Below, in pieces: positions 25,303 through 31,973 of a DNA stretch of 40,871 nucleotides. Below the pieces are notes generated by a model. That model saw only the letters and a program-made list of their open reading frames with translations. It did no database searches and was not told where the DNA came from. This DNA is from JAJUFS01 sp964599565 (GTDB lineage Bacteria; Pseudomonadota; Gammaproteobacteria; Natronospirales; JAJUFS01). The stretch is taken from NCBI GenBank assembly GCA_964599565.1, contig CAZRFE010000014.1, positions 1 to 40,871 of the forward strand. The letters run 5' to 3'. How positions within the stretch are numbered: the first letter of the stretch is position 1; each line of letters opens with the position of its first letter. Position numbers and translations under genes: made by a program.

Positions 25303-25785
25303 CTACATGTCCTCGAAGCGATTCGCATCGCGGTTCTTCCGCACGGTGCCGGCGGGAAACACGCGCCCGTTCATCGCCACGTAAACGCCATGCGGCAGGC
25401 TCTGCACGGCGCCGATCGCGCATCCGATGTTGAACACCGCATCGGAATTCTGGAAACGCGCGGGGCTGAGCGAACCGGTGAGCACGATGGTCTTGCCGTG
25501 GATGTTCTTCAATGCATTCGCGGTTTCCGGCATGGTGTCCGTGCCGTGGGTGATGAGCACGCGTTCCGCGGGATCGCGCTCGACGGCGGCGCGGATCGCG
25601 GCACGATCGGCATCCGTGAGGTCCAGGCTGTCCTTCTTCAGGATCTCGGTCACCGCGAATTCGAAGCCGACGCCCGCATCATGCAGAATGCGGCCGATGA
25701 CGGGTTCGCCGACTTCGTATTCGCTCTTCGCATCGAAATACACCTTGTCGATGGTTCCGCCGGTGGTGAAGATTCGCAGTTTCAT
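25303..25785 (-). CDS. Single-domain asparaginase-like protein
   Basis: A 160-residue protein consisting of only the N-terminal domain of L-asparaginase. The nucleophile threonine is in FTTGGTIDK near residue 11, and the second active-site block is VLITHGTDTMPETA near 79-90, both intact. The usual C-terminal domain (another ~160 residues), which completes the active site in the dimer, is absent; instead the protein ends VRKNRDANRFEDM. Such short, asparaginase-domain proteins are found in other proteobacteria, so it is probably a proper family rather than a truncation. No signal peptide; cytoplasmic. The start is the ATG at 25785; the frame is open further without coding character. Activity on asparagine is unproven. 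Confidence 0.83.
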   Translation of the reverse strand: MKLRIFTTGGTIDKVYFDAKSEYEVGEPVIGRILHDAGVGFEFAVTEILKKDSLDLTDADRAAIRAAVERDPAERVLITHGTDTMPETANALKNIHGKTIVLTGSLSPARFQNSDAVFNIGCAIGAVQSLPHGVYVAMNGRVFPAGTVRKNRDANRFEDM

Positions 25786-25876
25786 GTCAGCCGCCCGCAC
25801 AATGGATACGATACGCATGCCGCGCACATCGGCGCGGACCGGTCGCGCATTATAAACACGCAGGATGGAGGCACGC

Positions 25877-26401
25877 ATGCTGCCCGCGAGTCTTGATGAT
25901 GTTCCCGCCGATGTGTGGCGAAACCTGTCAACGGGCCGCGGTGCATGGCGTACGCCGGTGCTTGCGAGTGTCGCACCCGGTGGCGAGGCGGACGCACGCG
26001 TTGTCGTGATACGCGCCGTCTCCGCAGCGGAGCGCGATCTTGTCTTCCATACCGATGCACGATCGCGCAAGCACGCGCAGCTCCAGCTCGCGCCCCGCGT
26101 GTGCCTTGTCGTGCATGACGAGGACGCACGCTGGCAGGTGCGCCTGTATGGCGACGCGGCGGTGGAGTCCCGCGAATCGCGGCTGGATGACTGGTGGCAG
26201 GCGCTCGGCGAACTGCAGCGCGCGCACTATGCCGCGGACGTTGAAGAAAAGCCCGGCAATGAAAAAGGCCGCGAAAACTTCGCGGCCTTTCATGTCATCG
26301 TCGAGCGTTTTCACTGCCTGTGGCTCGACGACGCCGGCAACCGCGCGGCGGAATTCTTCCATGAACACAACGCGTGGCGCGGCCGGCCATGCCGGCCGTG
26401 A
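25877..26401 (+). CDS. Pyridoxamine 5'-phosphate oxidase-like FMN split-barrel protein
   Basis: A 174-residue split-barrel flavoprotein. The start at the second ATG is chosen because GGAGG lies five bases upstream; the first, at 25865, lacks a site. The FMN-binding pattern is seen in ARVVVIRAVSAAERDLVFHTDARSRKHAQL (residues ~40-70), CLVVHDEDARWQVRLYGDAAV and a C-terminal ENFAAFHVIVERFHCLWLDDAG. It resembles the PNPOx-related pyridoxamine oxidase-like proteins used as general FMN proteins rather than PdxH itself, which is longer and has a different C-terminus. A terminator hairpin facing the opposite strand is built into codons ~130-138. The stop is three bp from the end of the convergent DUF4097 gene. 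Confidence 0.8.
   Translation: MLPASLDDVPADVWRNLSTGRGAWRTPVLASVAPGGEADARVVVIRAVSAAERDLVFHTDARSRKHAQLQLAPRVCLVVHDEDARWQVRLYGDAAVESRESRLDDWWQALGELQRAHYAADVEEKPGNEKGRENFAAFHVIVERFHCLWLDDAGNRAAEFFHEHNAWRGRPCRP
26262..26290 (-). terminator. Intrinsic terminator of the sigma operon inside a convergent gene
   Basis: On the minus strand AAAGGCCGCGAA-GTT-TTCGCGGCCTTT is a 12-bp perfect stem followed by TTTTTC. It is 115 bp past the DUF4097 stop and lies within the coding sequence of the rightward FMN-protein gene. The other strand has only three T after the stem, so it should stop leftward transcription. Confidence 0.7.
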
Positions 26402-26404
26402 ACG

Positions 26405-27295
26405 TCATTCCTTCTGCAGGCTGATGTCGCCGCTCAAGGTATTCAGGCGGAACTCCGCATCCGCTTCTCCCTCGCGGAACTTGAGTTCGCTGCCCGGTGA
26501 ATAGCGGCTGGTGCGCTGCGGCTTCGGACCGAAGTCGTTGTCGATGCCGCCGCTGAAGGTGGTGACGTCGAACGTGCCGGCGGGCGCGGACCTGAAACCG
26601 ACCGTGACGTTGCCGCTGATCGACTTGAAGCGGAACACGCCGTCGTCCGCGAACTCGCCCACGATGTCGATGTCGCCCGATGTGTTGCCGGCCTCGATGC
26701 GCGTGAAGCTGCCGTCGCTCACATAGACGTTGCCGCTGATGCTCGTCACGTCAAGCTCGCCTTCCACGCTGCCGAGACGCACATCGCCGCTGACCGTCGA
26801 CGCGGCAATGCGCGCATTCTCGCCGCTGCCTTCAAGACGGATGTTGCCGCTGACGGATTCGAGCATGTAATCGGTCGTCGCGCTGCTGACGGAAATATCG
26901 CCGCTCACGGTCTCGGCGCGCACCGTTCCCCTCACACCGCGCACGTCGACCTCGGAACTCACGCCGCCGATTTCGACGCGGCTCTTCGCGGGCACGCTGA
27001 TGTTGAGATGCGAGCCGTCGGCGTTGCCGTTCATGCGGCGCGGATAGATGACCTTCACGCGTGTGAAGCTGCCGTCGTTCTCGAACTCCAGCCGTTCGAC
27101 GCGATCGTCCAGTTCGCCTTCGACGCGCACCTCGTTGCGGTCCCACGCCGTGACCGTGATCGACCCGGCCAGGTTCTCGATGCCGACGGTGCCATCGAGC
27201 GGCGCGTCGACGCGCTGGTCGACCCGCTCGCCGGCAAACGCGGTGCTGCCGATGACCATGGATGCGAGAAGCAGGATGTTGCGTGCGGTTTTCAT
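26405..27295 (-). CDS. DUF4097-type exported beta-repeat protein
   Basis: A 296-residue secreted protein: signal peptide to AFA-GE near 21, then a right-handed beta-helix-like repeat with units such as AETVSGDISVSSA, LESVSGNIRLEGSG, ASTVSGDVRLGSVEG, TSISGNVYVSDG, AGNTSGDIDIVGE, FKSISGNVTVGF and LNTLSGDISLQ. The recurring (V/I/L)SG(D/N)(I/V) is the DUF4097 hallmark. Probably periplasmic. GAGG lies about 8 bases before the ATG, which overlaps the anti-sigma stop (ATGA). It is the third gene of the ECF operon; members of this family often co-occur with zinc-finger anti-sigma factors. The role is unknown, possibly as an envelope signal or adhesin-like partner. Confidence 0.85.
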   Translation of the reverse strand: MKTARNILLLASMVIGSTAFAGERVDQRVDAPLDGTVGIENLAGSITVTAWDRNEVRVEGELDDRVERLEFENDGSFTRVKVIYPRRMNGNADGSHLNISVPAKSRVEIGGVSSEVDVRGVRGTVRAETVSGDISVSSATTDYMLESVSGNIRLEGSGENARIAASTVSGDVRLGSVEGELDVTSISGNVYVSDGSFTRIEAGNTSGDIDIVGEFADDGVFRFKSISGNVTVGFRSAPAGTFDVTTFSGGIDNDFGPKPQRTSRYSPGSELKFREGEADAEFRLNTLSGDISLQKE

Positions 27296-27951
27296 ATGCT
27301 CGTCCTCGTGGGTGCCTGCCGCGCGGTTCGCAACCGCTGGGCCTGGGCAAGAATCCGGTTTTCCTCGGCGTACAGTCCAGCGAGCAGCCGGCGCAGGTCC
27401 GCGTTCGCCGTGTTCGCATCGATCGCCGCTTCGATGTCGCGGATCGCGAGATTCACGATCAGCAGGTTGCGCAGCAGTTCCTGCTCGGTGTCGGTCGCAC
27501 CGAGCCCGCCATCGCCTTCGATGAGTTCGACATACGATGCCGGCAGGATATTGCGCGCGCGCGCCGCGTCGCGGGCGACGTCGGGCGTGCGTTCGGCGAT
27601 CTGCGGTTCTGCCGTATCGGTGCTTTCGCGCAGCACGCGATCCGCGAGCATGCCGCCCGCGAAGATCATCACCACCGCGACGCTCGCTGCAACCGCGCGC
27701 AGCCAGGCGGGCTGCGGCGAGCGGACGTTGCGCGCCGCGATGCGCGCCGCGATGCCCGGCCACAGGTCGCGTGCCGGCTCGCGTTCGGCAGGCAGCGCGA
27801 ATGCTCGGCGCTGCAGGCGTCTTGCGGCAAGCAGCGTCTCGCGGCAGGCCGCGCAGTCTGCAGCATGCGCTTCGAGCGCGGATGCATCCGCCGCCGGCAG
27901 CTCGCCGTCGAGATGATCATCGAGTCGATGGATGAAGGAATCGCAGTTCAT
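27292..27951 (-). CDS. Zinc-finger anti-sigma factor
   Basis: A 219-residue membrane-anchored anti-sigma factor. The N-terminal zinc-binding anti-sigma motif is H29-x3-C33-x2-C36 (AHAADCAACR). A single membrane helix lies near 84-104 (AVAASVAVVMIFAGGMLAD). The C-terminal half (periplasmic) is helical (LLRNLLIVNLAIRDIEAAID, LRRLLAGLYAEENRILAQAQRL) and may be the sensing part. Its start overlaps the sigma stop (ATGA) and its stop overlaps the DUF4097 start, giving equimolar coupled translation. Family knowledge says the cytoplasmic part holds the ECF sigma until a signal triggers release. The signal is not indicated. Confidence 0.88.
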   Translation of the reverse strand: MNCDSFIHRLDDHLDGELPAADASALEAHAADCAACRETLLAARRLQRRAFALPAEREPARDLWPGIAARIAARNVRSPQPAWLRAVAASVAVVMIFAGGMLADRVLRESTDTAEPQIAERTPDVARDAARARNILPASYVELIEGDGGLGATDTEQELLRNLLIVNLAIRDIEAAIDANTANADLRRLLAGLYAEENRILAQAQRLRTARQAPTRTSI

Positions 27952-28526
27952 CGTTCCAGCCTTTCCCGCAGCAGCCTGCGGGCGCGGTGCAGTTGTGCCT
28001 TGCTTGTGCCGACGGCAAGTCCCGTCATCTCCGAAATTTCCTCGTGGCGGTGGCCTTCCACGTCATGCAGCACGAAGATCGTGCGCGCGCCTTCCGGCAG
28101 TGCGGCAATCGCCGCTTCGAGATCCATGCCGATGCCGGTGTCCGCGACATTGTCCGGAATCCGCTCCCATTCGTCGTCTTCCACCGCGCGAATGTGCCGG
28201 TCGCGCCTTCCCTGCTTGCGAAACGACCCCATGACGGTATTCACCGCGACGCGGTAAAGCCAGGAGCTGAATGCGCTGTCGCCGCGGAAGCCTTCGAGTT
28301 TCTGCCATGCCGTGACGAAGGTTTCCTGCGCGCATTCCTCCGCAATGCTCGCGTCGCCCGAAAGCCGCAGGCACAGCGCGTAGATGCGGCCGATGTTCTG
28401 CCGGTAGAGCGCCTCGAACGCCGGTACGTTGCCCGCGCGAGCGCGTGCGACGAGCTGGTCGTCCTCGACCTCATCGGAGACTCCGGAATGCGGAAGCCTT
28501 GTCGTCACGGACAGCACATTCTCCAT
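27948..28526 (-). CDS. ECF RNA polymerase sigma factor (RpoE-like)
   Basis: A 192-residue ECF sigma factor. Region 2 is visible in FEALYRQNIGRIYALCLRL, EECAQETFVTAWQKLEGF and SWLYRVAVNTVMGSFRK (residues 39-108); region 4 in AIAALPEGARTIFVLHDVEG and TSKAQLHRARRLLRERL (140-190). The start at MENVLSVTT is the best ATG, but it has no strong ribosome site; the frame is open far upstream without coding character. It directly precedes its cognate anti-sigma and DUF4097 genes in an operon with ATGA overlaps, divergent from nfeD. Autoregulation is suggested by an ECF-like promoter just upstream, which would make the transcript nearly leaderless. Confidence 0.9.
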   Translation of the reverse strand: MENVLSVTTRLPHSGVSDEVEDDQLVARARAGNVPAFEALYRQNIGRIYALCLRLSGDASIAEECAQETFVTAWQKLEGFRGDSAFSSWLYRVAVNTVMGSFRKQGRRDRHIRAVEDDEWERIPDNVADTGIGMDLEAAIAALPEGARTIFVLHDVEGHRHEEISEMTGLAVGTSKAQLHRARRLLRERLER

Positions 28527-28532
28527 GTCACT

Positions 28533-28559
28533 GAGACGCGTGGGCCACCGGAAAGGTTT
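28533..28559 (-). promoter_or_regulatory. Candidate autoregulatory ECF promoter
   Basis: On the minus strand AAACC (28559-28555) and CGTCTC (28538-28533) are separated by 16 bp, the spacing and general form of ECF -35 (AAC) and -10 (CGTC) elements. Transcription would begin about at the sigma-factor ATG. Read by eye; one match in this length can occur by chance. Confidence 0.3.
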
Positions 28560-28640
28560 GACACATCGGGCAGCAACGCGGTGCGGCATTCTAGCGGCCG
28601 GTTTCTGGGAATTGCCATGCATTGAAGGCACAATGTGGTC

Positions 28641-30005
28641 ATGCGTCAAATCATCCTGCCCATTCTGCTCGCCTGTTTCGCCTGCGCAGCACCGCTGCGC
28701 GCCGATGACAGCGCGCTCGTGCTTGCTGTCGACGGCGCGATCGGCCCGGCAACGGCGGATTATCTCGTGCGCGGCATCGAGACGGCAGCAGCGGAGAACC
28801 GCCGGATCGTGATCATCCGCATGGATACGCCGGGCGGTCTCGACTCCGCCATGCGCGACATCATCAAGGCGATCCTCGCAAGCCCGGTGCCCGTCGTGAC
28901 CTGGGTGGCGCCGCAGGGCGCGCGCGCAGCGAGCGCGGGCACCTACATTCTCTATGCAAGTCACATTGCGGCCATGGCGCCGGCGACGAATCTCGGCGCC
29001 GCGACGCCTGTGAACATCGGCGGCGGTGCGCCCGGCGGGTCGGACAAGGAAGACGCAAAGACTGAGAAGGACCCGCCGGACGATTCCACGGCCATGGAAC
29101 GCAAGGTCATCAACGACGCCGTTGCCTACATCCGTGGTCTCGCCGAGCAGCGCGCGCGAAACGCGGACTGGGCAGAACGCGCCGTGCGCGAAGCGGTGAG
29201 CCTGCCCGCCGCCGACGCGCTGGAACAGGACGTCATCGATGTCATCGCCGCCGACCTGCCTGCGCTGCTCACCGCGATCAACGGACGCGACGTCGAAACC
29301 GCGGCCGGAAAGATCACGCTTGAAACCGAAGGTCTCGTGATCGAGCGCCATGAGCCGGACTGGCGGACGGAATTCCTGAGCGTGATCACCGACCCGACCG
29401 TTGCATACCTGCTCATGCTGATCGGCATCTACGGGCTGATCTTCGAAGGCTACAATCCCGGCGCAGTCGTGCCCGGCGTCGCCGGTGCGATCTGTCTCCT
29501 GCTTGCGCTTTTCGCATTCCAGGTGCTGCCGGTGAATTACGCCGGTCTTGCGCTGATCGCGCTCGGCGTGGTTCTCATGATCGCCGAAGCGTTCGTGCCG
29601 AGCTTCGGCGCGCTCGGGCTCGGCGGCGTCATCGCGTTCGCCATCGGCTCGGTGATTCTCATGGATACCGACGTCCCCGGCTTCGGCATCCCCGTACCCG
29701 TCATTGCCACGCTGGGCGCAACCGGCGGTCTCGTCGTGCTCGCCATCAGCTGGTTTGCAATCAGTTCGAAACGCACGCGCATCGTCAGCGGCCGCGAGGA
29801 AATGATCGGGCTCGTCGGCACGGCGCTGAAGGATTTCGAAGGCCGTGGCAGCGTTTTCGTGCACGGCGAACGCTGGTTTGCGCAATGCGCGGAACCGGTG
29901 CGCAAGGGACAGAACGTGCGCGTCATCGGCATCAGCGGCCTCGTGCTCAGCGTCGAGCCGCTCGATGCGACATCATCGGCATCCATCAAGGAGCAGGCAT
30001 CATGA
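28641..30005 (+). CDS. nfeD: NfeD-type membrane serine protease (ClpP class)
   Basis: A 454-residue long NfeD (1b type). Signal peptide (ACFACAAPLRADD), then a ClpP-like protease domain: VLAVDGAIGPATADYL, RIVIIRMDTPGGLDSAM near 52-68, and the catalytic serine near 98 in GARAASAGTYI; a lysine of the Ser-Lys dyad follows near 150 (ERKVINDAV). Several membrane helices occupy ~250-380, and a C-terminal OB-like NfeD soluble domain (VGTALKDFEGRGSVFVHGE...VRVIGISGLVL) completes it. The known family cleaves the C-terminus of the adjacent stomatin. It overlaps the slipin start by ATGA. An in-frame GTG at 28635 with AAGG six bases upstream is a second possible start. Confidence 0.92.
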   Translation: MRQIILPILLACFACAAPLRADDSALVLAVDGAIGPATADYLVRGIETAAAENRRIVIIRMDTPGGLDSAMRDIIKAILASPVPVVTWVAPQGARAASAGTYILYASHIAAMAPATNLGAATPVNIGGGAPGGSDKEDAKTEKDPPDDSTAMERKVINDAVAYIRGLAEQRARNADWAERAVREAVSLPAADALEQDVIDVIAADLPALLTAINGRDVETAAGKITLETEGLVIERHEPDWRTEFLSVITDPTVAYLLMLIGIYGLIFEGYNPGAVVPGVAGAICLLLALFAFQVLPVNYAGLALIALGVVLMIAEAFVPSFGALGLGGVIAFAIGSVILMDTDVPGFGIPVPVIATLGATGGLVVLAISWFAISSKRTRIVSGREEMIGLVGTALKDFEGRGSVFVHGERWFAQCAEPVRKGQNVRVIGISGLVLSVEPLDATSSASIKEQAS

Positions 30006-30748
30006 TCGGAATTGGCATCATCGTCGGCGTCGTACTGCTGCTGCTCTTCAGTGCGATCAAGATTCTCAACGAGTACGAGCGCGGCGTGGTGTTCACGCTC
30101 GGCCGCTTCACCGGCGTGAAGGGTCCGGGCCTGATCTTCATCATCCCGGTCATCCAGCAGATGACGAAGGTCGACCTGCGCGTCATCGTGCTCGACGTTC
30201 CGCCGCAGGACGTGATCTCGCGCGACAATGTCTCGGTAAAGGTCAATGCGGTGATCTACTTCCGCATCCTGGATCCGGAGCATGCCGTCATCCAGGTTGC
30301 CAATCCCTTCGAGGCGACAAGCCAGCTCGCGCAGACCACGCTGCGTTCCGTGCTCGGCCAGCATGAACTCGACGAAATGCTTGCCGAGCGCGAGAAACTC
30401 AACGAAGCCATACAGCACATCCTCGACGAGCAGACCGACGCATGGGGCATCAAGGTCAACAACGTCGAGATCAAGCAGGTGGATCTCGACGAAGGCATGA
30501 TCCGCGCGATCGCGAAACAGGCGGAAGCCGAACGCGTGCGCCGCGCGAAGGTGATCAACGCGCTCGGCGAACAGGAAGCTTCGGAGAAACTCGTGCAGGC
30601 AGCGGAAAAGCTCGCCGAATCCGCAGGCGCCATGCAGCTTCGCTACCTGCAGACGCTTTCCGACATCGCGGGCGAGAAGAATTCGACGGTCGTCTTCCCG
30701 ATGCCGATGGAGATCATCGGGCCGATACTCGACAGGCTGCGCAAGTGA
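30002..30748 (+). CDS. SPFH/stomatin-family protein (slipin)
   Basis: A 248-residue stomatin-like protein: N-terminal membrane helix (IGIIVGVVLLLLFSAIKIL), then the SPFH domain (NEYERGVVFTLGRFTGVKGPG, VDLRVIVLDVPPQDVISRDN, VNAVIYFRILDP) and the C-terminal coiled coil (IRAIAKQAEAERVRRAKVIN). The ATG overlaps the nfeD stop, the classic nfeD-slipin operon. Slipins oligomerise in membrane microdomains, and the neighbour NfeD protease is known to cut their C-terminal hydrophobic region, here near VVFPMPMEIIGPIL. Function in membrane quality control or fluidity is inferred from the family. A terminator follows at 30775. Confidence 0.94.
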   Translation: MIGIGIIVGVVLLLLFSAIKILNEYERGVVFTLGRFTGVKGPGLIFIIPVIQQMTKVDLRVIVLDVPPQDVISRDNVSVKVNAVIYFRILDPEHAVIQVANPFEATSQLAQTTLRSVLGQHELDEMLAEREKLNEAIQHILDEQTDAWGIKVNNVEIKQVDLDEGMIRAIAKQAEAERVRRAKVINALGEQEASEKLVQAAEKLAESAGAMQLRYLQTLSDIAGEKNSTVVFPMPMEIIGPILDRLRK

Positions 30749-30774
30749 CAGGACAAGAATGACGAGCCAAAGGC

Positions 30775-30800
30775 AAAACGCCGGCGCAAGCCGGCGTTTT
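30775..30800. terminator. Intrinsic terminator between slipin and degV
   Basis: AAAACGCCGGC-GCAA-GCCGGCGTTTT is an 11-bp perfect stem with T runs at the end for both directions. It lies between convergent genes and probably serves both. Confidence 0.9.
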
Positions 30801-30828
30801 CACATGTCACCTTCACCGTCGATCTGCT

Positions 30829-31782
30829 TCAGTCGTCCTTCTCCATCTTGTCGCTCATCAACCCGAGCGAGAACGCACCCGGCCCGACGTTGATGCCCGC
30901 GGTCGTGCTCATGACCGAGAGCATCAGCTGCACGCCGTGCTTCTCCGCATGCTTCTCCAGCAGCTTGTAGCCCGTCATGCGACGAATCGTTTCGGGATTG
31001 CCCGCGTAGCTCATGCATATCGTGTTCGACAGCAGTCCCTTGTCGACCTGCGTGCGCGCAAGACCGAACAGCGTGTTCACCGCGGTCTCGAAACCCTGGA
31101 TCTTCTTCACGGGAAAGGTATCGCCGTGGTAGGCCTTCACGATCGGCTTGATGTCGAGCGCGGTGCCGAGCGTGTAGCTCAGCCAGCTCACCGAACGGTC
31201 GCCGCGCGAACGTCCCGCCTTGCGGATGTAATGCAGATCGTTCGGAATGAGATACGCATGCACATGCCGTGCGCGCGCCTCGATTTCCGGGCGCAGCCGC
31301 TCGAACGGAATTTCCTCTTCCTTCAGCAGCCGTACCGCTTCCTGCACAAGCACCGCTTCACCGGTGAACAGCGTCCTGGAGTCGACGACGCGGAGCGCGA
31401 ACGCGCCCTCGATCCCCGCCTTCGCACGCCGTTGCTTGTAACCGGAGAGAATCGCGAACGACGCCTTCGTCGCGTTCTCGAAGATGAGGCTTCGCGTGCT
31501 TGAGATGCTCACGACCAGCACGCGGTCGTAGTTCAGCACGAGCTTGTCGAGAAAGAGATTCGTGATCTGCTCGACGGAGAAAGGCTGCGTCTCGCCTTCG
31601 AGATCCTTTTCCTCCGCATAACGCCTGTAGAAGGCGATCGTGTCTTCCGGATCGCGCTCGTCGATCAGGATTTCCTTGTCTTCGCCCACCAGGAGGTTGA
31701 TGGGCATGATCTCGAGGTTGTGTTCCTTGATGAACGACGGTGGCAGATCGCAGGCCGAGTCGATGCAGATACCGATGCGCAT
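30829..31782 (-). CDS. DegV-family fatty-acid-binding protein
   Basis: A 317-residue DegV-family protein. Start MRIGICIDSACDLPPSF is preceded by GGAGGG at 5-6 bases. The family opening (I-x-x-D-S-x-x-D-L-P), the SISSTRSLIFENA segment near 93-105, and VDSRTLFTGEAVLVQEAVRLL near 130-150 are clear; these form the two-lobed fatty-acid-binding fold. The family supplies acyl chains to fatty acid kinases in Gram-positives (FakB); in this likely gammaproteobacterium a FakA partner is not seen, so the role is open. The C-terminus (GINVGPGAFSLGLM) is the usual family end, with the acidic tail SDKMEKDD. It is 190 bp downstream of hrpA on the same strand and has its own likely promoter region (TATAGT ahead). 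Confidence 0.88.
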   Translation of the reverse strand: MRIGICIDSACDLPPSFIKEHNLEIMPINLLVGEDKEILIDERDPEDTIAFYRRYAEEKDLEGETQPFSVEQITNLFLDKLVLNYDRVLVVSISSTRSLIFENATKASFAILSGYKQRRAKAGIEGAFALRVVDSRTLFTGEAVLVQEAVRLLKEEEIPFERLRPEIEARARHVHAYLIPNDLHYIRKAGRSRGDRSVSWLSYTLGTALDIKPIVKAYHGDTFPVKKIQGFETAVNTLFGLARTQVDKGLLSNTICMSYAGNPETIRRMTGYKLLEKHAEKHGVQLMLSVMSTTAGINVGPGAFSLGLMSDKMEKDD

Positions 31783-31973
31783 GGTTCCCTCCGGTCAGGG
31801 TCGCGTTCTCGAATTGGACATAACCCGGTTCTACTATAGACGAGATTCCCCTTCCTGCCGGATGCGCAATCTGCTGCAGCGCCTGCATGCGCATCGATAG
31901 TGGGATGCGCAAGTTCAAATTCCGCGCCGCCGGCCTGCCGGCAGTCCCATCGCGCGTGAACCAGGCAGACCTG

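Noticed and set aside
27948..29885. A 645-codon minus-strand frame including the sigma factor
   Set aside because: Only the last 192 codons, from 28526, are sigma factor. The upstream part is antisense of nfeD and has no protein character.
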